DNA of 64,000 nucleotides from Streptomyces sp. NBRC 110035 (lineage in GTDB: Bacteria; Actinomycetota; Actinomycetes; Streptomycetales; Streptomycetaceae), in assembly GCF_000829695.1 (NCBI RefSeq), contig NZ_BBNN01000029.1, forward strand, positions 121,024-185,023. Reading direction: 5' to 3'. This document shows positions 17,001 to 26,354 of this stretch, in pieces. A program made the translations under genes and the position numbers. Below the pieces are notes generated by a model. The model was not told the DNA's origin and ran no database searches. It saw nothing but the letters and a program-made list of their open reading frames with translations. Position 1 is the stretch's first letter, and every line of letters starts with the position of its first letter.

Positions 17001-17726
17001 GTCGACGGGCCCGACACCCGCCCGCCGGGCGAGGGCGACGGCGGCGAGGGTGGAGTGCACGCCCAGTTTGCCGAGCACGTTCTGCATGTGCGTACGGACG
17101 GTGTGCGGGGACAGGTACAGGCGCTCGGCGACGGCCTTGCGCCCCAGGCCCGCGACCATGCACCGCAGCACCTCCCGCTCGCGCGGGGTCAGGGACTCCA
17201 CGAGCCGCTCGCTCTCGGTGCGGTGCTTGCGGGCGGCGGTGAGTTCGCGCAGGACCCCGGTGAGCAGGGCGGGCGGCAGATGCGTCTCGTCGCGCAGCAC
17301 GCCCCGCACGACGGTGAGCAGCCGGCTCAGCGAGCAGTCCTTGGCGACCCAGCCGCCGGCGCCGGCCTGGAGGGCGAGCGCGGCGCGGCGCGGATCGTCC
17401 TTCTCGGCGAGCACGACGATCCGTACCTGCGGGTGGACCGAGCGCACCCCGGCGACCAGGGACATCCCGTCGACCAGGCCGTCCTCGTCGCCCGCCTGGA
17501 CGGGTACGGCGGACCGGCCGGCCGGCACCCTGCCCCCCAGGTCGGCGTCGACGAGCAGGACGTCGAACCGCCGCCCCTCACCGGCGGCCCGCTCCAGGCA
17601 GCGCAGTGCGGCCGGACCGCTGCCCGCCGCGGACACCTCGACGTCCGGCTCGGCGGCCAGGGCCGCGGCGAGCGACTCGGCGAAGATGCGGTGGTCGTCG
17701 ACGACCAGGACTCGGACACGTTGCAC
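16959..17726 (-). CDS. NarL/LuxR-type response regulator
   Basis: 255 aa from GTG 17724-17726, with GGGAGGGGG just upstream. The receiver domain has the acidic pair in VRVLVVDDHRIFAESL, the phospho-acceptor in FDVLLVDADLGG and the conserved Lys in WVAKD. The C-terminal LuxR HTH (about 185-245) has LTPREREVLRCMVAGL and YLSPHTVRTHMQNVLGKLGV. No sensor kinase gene is nearby, so it is an orphan. Its 3' end overlaps the convergent marR gene by 42 bp. Confidence 0.9.
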   Translation of the reverse strand: MQRVRVLVVDDHRIFAESLAAALAAEPDVEVSAAGSGPAALRCLERAAGEGRRFDVLLVDADLGGRVPAGRSAVPVQAGDEDGLVDGMSLVAGVRSVHPQVRIVVLAEKDDPRRAALALQAGAGGWVAKDCSLSRLLTVVRGVLRDETHLPPALLTGVLRELTAARKHRTESERLVESLTPREREVLRCMVAGLGRKAVAERLYLSPHTVRTHMQNVLGKLGVHSTLAAVALARRAGVGPVDLTGGVVERGGQLA

Positions 17727-17999
17727 GAAACCCCCTCCCCCATGCTCTCCGCGGAGCAGGGGACTACCTCTGGCGGCGGAGTCGGAGGACGGCACCGGCA
17801 GCAGCACCGGGACGGGTCGCCGGAAGCCGCCCGGCCGCCGCCGCACGTCCCCGCCGCCCCGCCCCGGATCGCGTATCCGAGTGCCTCGCCCCTGAACGGC
17901 GCCGGCCCCCACCGGCGTTGCCCATCAGAGTACGGACGGGGGCCGGGAGCGGAAGGCTCTTTGCAGAACTTGCGCTCCTGCGCGTTTATGGTGAGCCGC

Positions 18000-18440
18000 A
18001 TGTTTCGTCTGGAGACCGAAGTCGACAAGGCCCGACGTGATCTGCTCCGCAGGCGGCTGCGGGACACCAACACGGCGGCGTCGCCGGTCCTGCGGGCGCT
18101 GCGCGGAACCCCACAGGAACGCGACTCCCCTTTGCACGTGTGGGCGTCGGACCCGGCCGGCGGTCTCGCGGGCGGCCTGGTCGGCCACACCTGGGCGACC
18201 TGGCTGCACGTGACGTACCTGTGGGTCGACGAACGCCACCGCGGAGCGGGCCTCGGCACCCTCCTGCTGACCGAGGCGGAACGCATCGCCGCGGCCCGCG
18301 GCTGCCGCTCCTCCCGCGTGGAGACCTGGGACTTCCAGGCCCCGGAGTTCTACCGGCGCCACGGCTACGAGGTGGTCTGCGTGATCCCGGACTACCCGCC
18401 GGGCATCACCGAGTACACGCTGGTCAGGCCGCTGGGGTGA
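18000..18440 (+). CDS. GNAT-family N-acetyltransferase
   Basis: 146 aa (ATG 18000; ATG 17988 would add four residues). The acetyl-CoA loop is in YLWVDERHRGAGLGTLLL (R-x-x-G-x-G), followed by EAERIAAARGCRSSRVETW and FYRRHGYEVV, the last two strands of the GNAT fold. The N-terminus (ETEVDKARRDLLRRRL) is a charged helix. Substrate unknown. Single gene, convergent with the downstream ATPase gene. Confidence 0.85.
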   Translation: MFRLETEVDKARRDLLRRRLRDTNTAASPVLRALRGTPQERDSPLHVWASDPAGGLAGGLVGHTWATWLHVTYLWVDERHRGAGLGTLLLTEAERIAAARGCRSSRVETWDFQAPEFYRRHGYEVVCVIPDYPPGITEYTLVRPLG

Positions 18441-18493
18441 GACGTCGGGGCTCGTCGGACCGTCCAGGCTCCGAACCGCTGGGGCGGGACCGG

Positions 18494-19339
18494 TCAGAGA
18501 TCGTCGAGCGCTTCCGAGGTGATGTCGATGTCGATGTCGTACGGCACACCGAGTTTGAGCAGTTCACGCCGGGTGCCTGTCAGGTCGTAGGCCTTGGTCA
18601 CCGGGTCGAGTTCGTAGACCCCCGCCTCGCCGACGTCGGCGGGCACCTCGGCCCAGACGGTCAGGCCTTCACCCGTTCGCAGGCTTCCCCACCGGGCGGC
18701 GAGCGCGTCCGTGATCAGCAGACCGCGGCCGTGTTCCTGCTCGCCCCCTGGCGCCCCGGGCACCACGGCCGCACCGCTCTCCCCCTCGTCGGTCACGCCG
18801 ACCGCGGCGGCTTCGGCGGTCAGACCGCAGGTGACCGTGATGGTGTCACTGCCGGTGTGCTCCAGGGCGTTCGCGACCAGCTCCCCGGTGATCAGCTCGA
18901 GATCGTCCACGGCTCCCGCAGGCAGACCCCACGGCTGGACGGTGTCCCGCACATGGCGTCGGGCGGCCCGGGCGGAGGCGAGGTCCTGGCCGGGGAAGGT
19001 GCGCAGGCTGTGGGCACGGAAGCCGGGCAGGACATACGCGGGTACGTGACCGTACGCCCCGGGCAGCCGACGGCGTCGTGACTCGGCGACCAGCAGCACA
19101 TCCGCCAGCGCGTCGGCCAACTGACCGGCGAGCGGCCCGAGATCGCTGCCGGTCGCCCCTCCCGCCGCGAGCAGATCCCGCGTGCGTCCGAGAAGCCGGC
19201 CCGCGAGACCGAGCTGCACGTTCTCCACCCGGTCGGCGAGCCGGGAGACCGGGCCCTCTCCGTCCGTGAACAGGAGACAGGGCCGGTCGTGAACACCGCT
19301 CCGGGGCAGGAGCCGTACGTGGGTCGCGTCCTCGTTCAC
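18494..19339 (-). CDS. ATP-binding protein, RsbW/SpoIIAB-like HATPase_c_2
   Basis: 281 aa from GTG 19337-19339. The GHKL ATP-binding motifs are in the C-terminal half: ELITGELVANALEHTGSD (N box), GVTDEGESG (G1) and EQEHGRGLLITDALAARWG (G2). The N-terminal part (about 1-120) is family-specific. Streptomyces carry many such single-domain anti-sigma-like kinases next to WhiJ-like XRE regulators and DUF397 proteins, exactly as here. Its GTG overlaps the stop of the preceding small gene (GTGA). Likely acts in a developmental switch; the partner is not visible. Confidence 0.85.
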   Translation of the reverse strand: MNEDATHVRLLPRSGVHDRPCLLFTDGEGPVSRLADRVENVQLGLAGRLLGRTRDLLAAGGATGSDLGPLAGQLADALADVLLVAESRRRRLPGAYGHVPAYVLPGFRAHSLRTFPGQDLASARAARRHVRDTVQPWGLPAGAVDDLELITGELVANALEHTGSDTITVTCGLTAEAAAVGVTDEGESGAAVVPGAPGGEQEHGRGLLITDALAARWGSLRTGEGLTVWAEVPADVGEAGVYELDPVTKAYDLTGTRRELLKLGVPYDIDIDITSEALDDL

Positions 19340-19683
19340 GATGCTGCTCCCAGGCCGGTGCGGGTGTCGCGCATGTCGAGGTCGACGCCGTGGGTGGCGC
19401 ACCGGAGGATGTCGCGGCGGAGCCGCTGGACGCGGGCCTTCTCGTCTCGTTCGTGGGCGGCGAGGCAGGGGCGGACGAGAGGGGTCGAGGCGCCGTCGAT
19501 GGGGGCGTATCAGCAGCTGGCCGCCGGGGAGAGGGCGGGGCGGGAGACCGCAGAGCGGACCCTCACAGGTCGGAGGGTCTCCGGCCACCGGTCCTGTGGT
19601 GACAGGCGTTCCGCCCTGTGCCGTCCGGTCGGCGCGAGGAACGGTCGTGCCCATCCGACGAGTTGCCTGATCAGTTGTCGCAT
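19336..19683 (-). pseudogene. Small Streptomyces protein upstream of the HATPase, interrupted by an in-frame TGA
   Basis: ATG 19681-19683 reads MRQLIRQLVGWARPFLAP, continuing 57 codons to a TGA at 19510-19512. The same frame then resumes as YAPIDGASTPLVRPCLAAHE and ends with a TGA that overlaps the HATPase start. The two halves look like one conserved protein of about 115 aa commonly placed next to HATPase/XRE/DUF397 clusters. The interruption is either a real nonsense mutation, a compensated pair of frameshifts, or a sequencing error. Confidence 0.55.
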
Positions 19684-19798
19684 GAGGCTCCTTGGGCGTA
19701 GTCGAACACGCTAAGCAGGCGTTCACGAGGCAAACCAGTGGGGCCGGAAGGGTTCACCCCCTCCTCCACTTTTGGAGTGTGACATCGATCATCTCGCC

Positions 19799-19811
19799 AT
19801 GAGAATCTCAT
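19799..19811. promoter_or_regulatory. Palindrome in the divergent promoter region of the XRE/HATPase cluster
   Basis: ATGAGA-A-TCTCAT, 13 bp, followed by a further CATGAG half-site, inside the AT-richer 19684-19931 interval. Candidate binding site of the XRE regulator. Confidence 0.4.
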
Positions 19812-19931
19812 CATGAGCTTCTCTCTGAATTCCCTCGCATGGGTGACGCCCGCCAGAACACACGTGCGGGCATGGTCGATGACCCGCTCGGAACGCCCCG
19901 ACAATGGCACGGACACGAAGAGAGGACAGCC

Positions 19932-20795
19932 GTGGGACCAACCACCAGGCGTCGCCAACTCGGCGCCGAACTGAAGCGCTTGAGGGATCAGAAAGGGATC
20001 GCCCTTGAACTGGCCGGCGAAGCGGCCGGGGTCTCCCGAGCCACCGTGAACCGGTACGAGTCGAATAGCGGACCGGTGAAATGGCTGGTCGTGGACGCGC
20101 TGTGCCGCGCATACGGCACAACGGACGAAGAACGTACGGCACTCGTCTCACTCGCCAAGAACGCCAAGGTGCAGGGGTGGTGGAAGAGCTACAACGACGC
20201 CATCCCCGACTGGATCACACCGCTGCTCACCTTGGAGGACGAGGCCGTCGAGGAGTGCCACTGGGCCAACACCTACGTACCTGGCCTGCTGCAGAGCCGC
20301 GCGTACGCGACTGCCGTGATCCAGGCTGCCGAAGTACGCGCCCAACCGGAGCTGATCGAACGGATGGTGGACGTCCGGATGAAGCGGCAAGAGGTCCTCA
20401 AGAAGGAGAGCCCTCCTCACATCTGGGCCATTCTGGATGAGGCCGTCGTCCGACGCCGCGTCGGGTCACCGCAGGTCATGGCCGAACAGTTGGACCACCT
20501 GCGTACTGCGGCGGACACCCCGCACGTCACGGTGCAGATACTCCCGTTCGACGCCGGAGCCCACGGCGCCGAGAGCACGAGTTTCGTCATTCTGCGCGGC
20601 GCTGAACCGACGCTCGACGTGGTGCATCTGAGCAACCTCGGCGGAGCCCTGTATCTGGAGAAGCCCGCCGAGTCGGAGCGACATAGGGCGGTCTTCGAGT
20701 ATCTGCGGTCGCAGGCGCTCAGTCCCTCGGACACAAGCAGTCTGCTCGCGGAGCTGGTCGGAGAGTTCACCACCACAGCACGCAAGGAGCGATGA
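19932..20795 (+). CDS. WhiJ-like XRE regulator (HTH + DUF5753)
   Basis: 287 aa from GTG 19932 with GAGAGGA upstream; the open frame extends to 19839 without a better start. The N-terminal HTH_XRE (about 8-62) has RLRDQKGIALELAGEAAG and VSRATVNRYESN. The rest is DUF5753, with the diagnostic YVPGLLQSRAYA and VQILPF. This is the WhiJ/AbaA-orfC type used in Streptomyces differentiation and antibiotic control. Its stop overlaps the start of a DUF397 gene (ATGATGA type), so regulator and small partner are coupled. Confidence 0.92.
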   Translation: MGPTTRRRQLGAELKRLRDQKGIALELAGEAAGVSRATVNRYESNSGPVKWLVVDALCRAYGTTDEERTALVSLAKNAKVQGWWKSYNDAIPDWITPLLTLEDEAVEECHWANTYVPGLLQSRAYATAVIQAAEVRAQPELIERMVDVRMKRQEVLKKESPPHIWAILDEAVVRRRVGSPQVMAEQLDHLRTAADTPHVTVQILPFDAGAHGAESTSFVILRGAEPTLDVVHLSNLGGALYLEKPAESERHRAVFEYLRSQALSPSDTSSLLAELVGEFTTTARKER

Positions 20796-21019
20796 TGGCA
20801 CCTGCTCAAGAGGCCGACAACGACGACGTCCGCTGGCTCACGTCCTCGTACAGCGGCGGAGCCGGAAGCGACTGCGTAGAGGTGGGCTTCGGTGGCCCGG
20901 TCACCTCGGTACGCGATTCGAAGGCTCCGCAGCAGGGCACGTTGACCGTGCGGACCAACACCTTCGCCGCCTTCGTCAACGACTTGAAAACGTGCGCGGA
21001 CATACGCGAGGCAGGGTGA
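20792..21019 (+). CDS. DUF397 protein, first copy
   Basis: 75 aa, ATG overlapping the XRE stop. Has the family signature W-TSSYSGG---DCVEV followed by SVRDSKAPQQG. DUF397 proteins are obligate neighbours of WhiJ-like regulators and probably act as their antagonists or co-factors. Confidence 0.9.
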   Translation: MMAPAQEADNDDVRWLTSSYSGGAGSDCVEVGFGGPVTSVRDSKAPQQGTLTVRTNTFAAFVNDLKTCADIREAG

Positions 21020-21080
21020 CCCCTGCCCGACGCCGCTCCCCGCCGTCGACAACACGACAGGAGTACGTCCCACGGACGCG

Positions 21081-21284
21081 ATGCCAACCCTCACTCGACT
21101 CAGGGCAGTCGACTGGTTCAAGAGCAGCTACAGCCCGGCGGACAACGAGTGCGTCGAGGTAGCCCACGCTTTCGACCGGGTCGGCATACGCGACTCCAAA
21201 GTCCCGGCTCTCGAAGGCTTCGTCGTGAGTACCGATGCGTTCACCGGATTCATCGACGGTCTCAGGAACAGTGTCACTCCCTGA
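21081..21284 (+). CDS. DUF397 protein, second copy
   Basis: 67 aa, 61 bp after the first copy. Signature WFKSSYSPADNECVEVA and GIRDSKVP. About as similar to the first copy as two family members usually are, so an old duplication rather than a recent one. Confidence 0.9.
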   Translation: MPTLTRLRAVDWFKSSYSPADNECVEVAHAFDRVGIRDSKVPALEGFVVSTDAFTGFIDGLRNSVTP

Positions 21285-21300
21285 CGGCAGTCGAGAGCGT

Positions 21301-21669
21301 TCACCCCGAAGTCGGGCTGCAGCCGCCGCGACTCTGCCCGTCCTCAGTGAAGCGGAGGCTTCGCAGGACCGCCGCCATGACCGGGGCGTAGCACTCTTCC
21401 CAGTGGCCGACGTTCGGGGTGGAGAAGGCCATCAGGCACATGCGCCGGCCTTCTCCCTCTGCCTCTTCCGGGACCGGGATCATGGCATGGAACTGGGCGG
21501 TGAGTACGTCAACAGCTTCACCGTTCGGCGAGAAAACCGGCGAGAGCGTATAGACCTGACCACCTGTGAATACGGCTGTCGGAAGCGAGACCGCCACCAC
21601 CGCCAAGCAGACAGCCGCTATCGACAGGACGATCGCTCCGGCCAGCGAGCCGCGCGGTCTGGTGCACTC
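21301..21669 (-). pseudogene. Membrane-anchored protein lacking a start codon
   Basis: The open frame 21669-21301 reads RPRGSLAGAIVLSIAAVC and on through a hydrophobic segment to SLPTAVFTGGQVYTLSPVF, then a soluble domain with MCLMAFSTPNVGHWEECYAP and the end CSPTSG. An in-frame TGA (21670-21672) precedes it, and no ATG or GTG lies before the membrane segment; the first GTG codons (21606-21612) are inside it. It looks like a 5'-truncated gene for a single-pass protein. Family not recognised. Confidence 0.45.
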
Positions 21670-21825
21670 TCACTCGGCGAAGTCGAGGTCGGCGAATCGG
21701 CTCCCGTGCCGGCACCCGCGATCTTGTCGTTGCCCTTGGAACCGTCATCTCCGCTCCCGCAGGCGGACAGCGACAGGATCCCAACAACGGCCAGCGCGAT
21801 AGCTGCGAGCGGGGCGGCGGTTCAC
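21618..21825 (-). pseudogene. Lipoprotein 5' fragment with a one-base frameshift
   Basis: GTG at 21823-21825 has GGGAG six bases upstream and encodes (M)NRRP; removing one C from the run CCCC about 12 nt later would continue as LAAIALAVVGILSLSACGSG, a textbook lipoprotein signal with lipobox LSAC, then a Gly/Ser/Thr-rich linker ADSPTSTSPSESAPD. The shifted frame ends at a TAG (21618-21620). The main domain is absent and the region overlaps the truncated membrane gene. Confidence 0.55.
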
Positions 21826-22051
21826 GGATGGCTCCCGATGGGGCGAGGGTTCTCGCAAGTACGCCAACGCTATCGACGGGACTGAGGCGACGACAGTTAC
21901 CTCCTGGCCAAGCCCCACCCCCTGAACGGGGAAATCCCGACAGAAGCCGGCAAGATCGACAGGACTTCCGGGTCACTGTTTCGTAACGCAAGGTGTGAAC
22001 GCCATGAGCGGCAGCACACTCTCCAGGTACGTCGACGGGCTCACGGCCGAC

Positions 22052-22270
22052 TCAGACGTCCAAACTTGCCGCTCGTCCAGTGACACTGAGCGCTTCCACC
22101 ATGCCCTCGCGCAAATCCTCGTGGCGCTGGTTTCGATGGACTCGTACCGCATCCGTGACCAGGCCCTTCCTCGGCAACCCCAGGAAACGCGCGCCCTGGC
22201 TGATCAACTTGTCCGTCACCGGGTCCATCCTGAGCGGCTCCTGCCGGAGCATCCTCGAAGTCGTGGTCAT
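22052..22270 (-). CDS. Small antitoxin-like protein (VapB/RHH type), no toxin beside it
   Basis: 72 aa, ATG 22268-22270 with GGAGG upstream. Reads MTTTSRMLRQEPLRMDPVTD, then KLISQGARFLGLPRKGLVTD and AVRVHRNQRHEDLREGMVEAL. The centre resembles the strand-helix-helix part of VapB-like antitoxins (L-R-GL-TDAV--). The family call is tentative. Neither neighbour encodes a toxin. Codon usage is less GC-biased than in flanking operons. Confidence 0.5.
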   Translation of the reverse strand: MTTTSRMLRQEPLRMDPVTDKLISQGARFLGLPRKGLVTDAVRVHRNQRHEDLREGMVEALSVTGRAASLDV

Positions 22271-22848
22271 GGATCCTGCCTCCCCCACGACACCGTAGTA
22301 CCTCAAAGGTTGACCTATCACGGACGGCCCACCGTGAGACGCGGCCCATCGGCCATCGGCTCTACTCGGGGAACCCGACGTGCACGTGCTCTCAGCGACG
22401 AGAGAGGCGGGAAGAGCACGCTGATCGATACCGGCCCGAGTACGGGCAGAGAGCGCACCCCGGTCAAGGCGCGTCGCGCCCCGGTACCGTGAAAGCGACA
22501 CCGGGCGAGGGGCCCCGATCGCCATGGCCGCACAGCCGGCCGGCTTCGGCCCGCCCCGCCTCCCGCCCATGCGCACCATCGGCGGGCTTCGCACCGCCCT
22601 CGCCCTGGGGTACGGCTTTCCCACCGGTGCCGACGCCTTCGAGGCAGAGCTCGCCCGCGGGATCAACCATGCCGGCCCCGGCGATCCCGGCGGGGCGACC
22701 CGTCCGGCCGAGGAGTTCCGGGGGCGGGGCGTCGCCCGCCGGGATGCCGGCTTCGGCTGCGCGGTTGCCGCCGCCGTCGCCGGCATTCGGTCTGCCCGAC
22801 GGGCCGCTCGGTGGGGGAGAACAGCCCGGAGGACTGAACCCGGTCCCC

Positions 22849-24039
<1,191 letters not shown>

Positions 24040-24106
24040 GCCCTGGCCCTGACCCTTCGTCATCCCGAACCCGATCCCGGGCCCGATTCCGGGCCCGGTC
24101 GTCCTG

Positions 24107-25078
24107 CTACTGCTTGCTCTGCTGCTGCCGCTGCGCGAACTCCCACGCGTCCGCGACGATTCCGGCGAGGTCCGGGCGGGTCGGCTTCCAGCCCAGTTTC
24201 TCGTGGGCCGCGGCGGCCGACGCCACCAGGACCGCCGGGTCGCCGCCCCGGCGGGGGGCCACGGTCTCGGGGACCGGGTGGCCGGTGACCCGGCGGACCG
24301 TCTCGATCACCTCGCGGACGGAGAAGCCGCTGCCGTTGCCGAGGTTGCAGACGAGGTGTTCGCCGGGGGTCGCCGCGGTCAGGGCCAGCAGGTGGGCCTC
24401 GGCCAGGTCGGCGACGTGGATGTAGTCGCGTACGCAGGTGCCGTCCGGCGTCGGGTAGTCGTCGCCGTAGACGTTGATCGCGTCGCGGCGGCCCTGGGCC
24501 ACCTGGAGCACGAGCGGGATCAGGTGGGACTCGGGATCGTGCCGCTCCCCGTACTGTCCGTACGCGCCTGCCACGTTGAAGTAGCGCAGCGAGACCGCGC
24601 CCAGGCCGTGGGCCGCCGCCTCGCCGGTGATCATGTGGTCGACGGCGAGCTTGGTGGCGCCGTAGGGGTTGGTGGGGCGGGTCGGGGCGGACTCGACGAT
24701 CGGGACCTGCTCGGGCTCGCCGTAGGTGGCCGCCGTGGAGGAGAACACCAGCCGGCGCACCCCCGCCCCGCGCATGGCGCCGAGCAGGGCCATGGTGCCG
24801 CCGACGTTGTTCTCCCAGTACTTCTCGGGCTTCACGACGGACTCGCCGACCTGGGAGGACGCGGCGAAGTGCAGCACGCCGTCGAAGGAGGGGTCCAGCC
24901 ACGCCGCCGCGTCACGGATGTCGCCCTCGGCGAAGGAGGCACCGGCCGGGACGGCCTCGCGTACGCCGGTGGAGAGGTCGTCCAGGACGACGACCTCGTG
25001 GCCCGCCTCCAGCAGATGCTGGGCGACGACACTTCCGACGTAGCCCGCGCCACCCGTGACCAGGTACTTCCCGCTCAT
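24107..25078 (-). CDS. galE: UDP-glucose 4-epimerase
   Basis: 323 aa, ATG 25076-25078 overlapping the galT stop by 4 bp. Extended SDR: NAD motif TGGAGYVGSVVAQHLLEAG at the N-terminus, VLDDLSTG, FAASSQVGESV, the catalytic Ser/Thr and Y-x-x-x-K in STAATYGEP and NPYGATKLAVD, and SLRYFNVAGAYG. Interconverts UDP-galactose and UDP-glucose. It also supplies UDP-galactose for glycan synthesis. Confidence 0.96.
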   Translation of the reverse strand: MSGKYLVTGGAGYVGSVVAQHLLEAGHEVVVLDDLSTGVREAVPAGASFAEGDIRDAAAWLDPSFDGVLHFAASSQVGESVVKPEKYWENNVGGTMALLGAMRGAGVRRLVFSSTAATYGEPEQVPIVESAPTRPTNPYGATKLAVDHMITGEAAAHGLGAVSLRYFNVAGAYGQYGERHDPESHLIPLVLQVAQGRRDAINVYGDDYPTPDGTCVRDYIHVADLAEAHLLALTAATPGEHLVCNLGNGSGFSVREVIETVRRVTGHPVPETVAPRRGGDPAVLVASAAAAHEKLGWKPTRPDLAGIVADAWEFAQRQQQSKQ

Positions 25079-26136
25079 GAACTCGCTACCTCTCGCAGTC
25101 GCTCGGCCGCGCGCTCCGGCGGCACGTCGTTGATGAACACGTTCATGCCGGACTCGGAGCCCGCGAGGAACTTCAGCTTGCCGGATGTGCGGCGGATGGT
25201 GAAAAGCTCGAGGTGGAGCGCGAAGTCGTCGCGCGTGACCCCGTCGAACTCCTCCAGCGCGCCGAACGGGGCCTGGTGCCAGGCCGCGATGTACGGGGTC
25301 GGGGGCTCGCCCTCGCCGAAGATCCGGTCGAACCGTCGCAGCAGTTCCAGGTAGACCCGGGGGAACTCCGCGCGTGCCGCCTCGTCGAGTCCCAGCAGGT
25401 CGGGCACCCGGCGCTTGGGGTACAGGTGGACCTCGTAGGGCCAGTGCGCGGCGTACGGCACGTAGGCGGCCCAGTGGTCGCTCTCCAGGACGGCCCGCTC
25501 CCCCGCCAGTTCCTCCGCCAGGACGGTGTCGAACAGGTTTGCCCCGCCGGATGCCTCCTTGTGTGCGGCCACTTGGCGGAGCATCAGGGCGGTACGGGGG
25601 GTGGTGAAGGGGTAGGCGTAGATCTGCCCGTGCGGGTGCTGGAGGGTGACGCCGATCTCGGCCCCCCGGTTCTCGAAGCAGAACACCTGGTCGACGGAGG
25701 GCAGATGGGACAGCTCCGACGTCCTGTCCGTCCACGCGTCCAGGACCAGGCGCACCTGCTCCTCGTCCAGGGAGCCGAAGGAGGCGTTGTGGTCGGAGGT
25801 GAAGCAGACGACCTCGCAGCGGCCGGAGTCGCCCGCCAGGGAGGGGAAGCGGTTCTCGAAGACCACGACGTCGTACGAGGAGTCGGGGATCTCGCCGAGC
25901 CGGTCGCCCTCGGAGGGGCACAGGGGGCATTCGTCGGCCGGCGGGTGGTAGATGCGGCCCTGGCGGTGGGAGGCGACGGCCACGGAGTCGCCGAGCAGCG
26001 GGTCGCGGCGGATCTCGGACGTCGTGACGGTGGCGTCCAGCGGGCGGCGGTCGGCCGCGTCGCGCACGGTGTCGTCACTGAGGTCGTAGTAGATGAGTTC
26101 GCGACCGTCGGCCAGCCGGGTCGAGGTCTTCTTCAC
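25075..26136 (-). CDS. galT: Galactose-1-phosphate uridylyltransferase
   Basis: 353 aa. HIT-superfamily enzyme; the catalytic motif HPHGQ lies in TLQHPHGQIYAYPF (near residue 170). Zinc-site cysteines are in DECPLCPS. Transfers UMP from UDP-glucose to galactose-1-phosphate via a uridylyl-His. First gene of the operon; its promoter must lie in the divergent interval with the symporter gene. Confidence 0.96.
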   Translation of the reverse strand: MKKTSTRLADGRELIYYDLSDDTVRDAADRRPLDATVTTSEIRRDPLLGDSVAVASHRQGRIYHPPADECPLCPSEGDRLGEIPDSSYDVVVFENRFPSLAGDSGRCEVVCFTSDHNASFGSLDEEQVRLVLDAWTDRTSELSHLPSVDQVFCFENRGAEIGVTLQHPHGQIYAYPFTTPRTALMLRQVAAHKEASGGANLFDTVLAEELAGERAVLESDHWAAYVPYAAHWPYEVHLYPKRRVPDLLGLDEAARAEFPRVYLELLRRFDRIFGEGEPPTPYIAAWHQAPFGALEEFDGVTRDDFALHLELFTIRRTSGKLKFLAGSESGMNVFINDVPPERAAERLREVASS

Positions 26137-26354
26137 GCCGGACGCTCCATTCGAGCCGTTCGCCGCGCCGCCTTCGCGGCGCCGTCATCACACATCTTCG
26201 CACACTTTCAACAGAAACCAACATACCAGAACACGACTCACCACGACAGTGCACATCAGAATCAAACAAAGAGCACCGGCGGACGTGTTCAATCCCTGAA
26301 CACGGAGGCATTAGGTTCCGCGACGTATCGGTTCGCGCAACGAAGCGAGTACTC
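26137..26354. promoter_or_regulatory. Divergent gal promoter region (galTEK / symporter)
   Basis: 218 bp, clearly AT-richer than its surroundings. It contains repeated CAA/AAAC-type tracts (for example TTTCAACAGAAACCAAC and AATCAAACAAAG) that resemble a divergent repressor-binding region. The S. lividans gal operon is driven by a glucose-repressed, galactose-induced promoter in this position. Exact -10/-35 elements not assigned. Confidence 0.5.
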
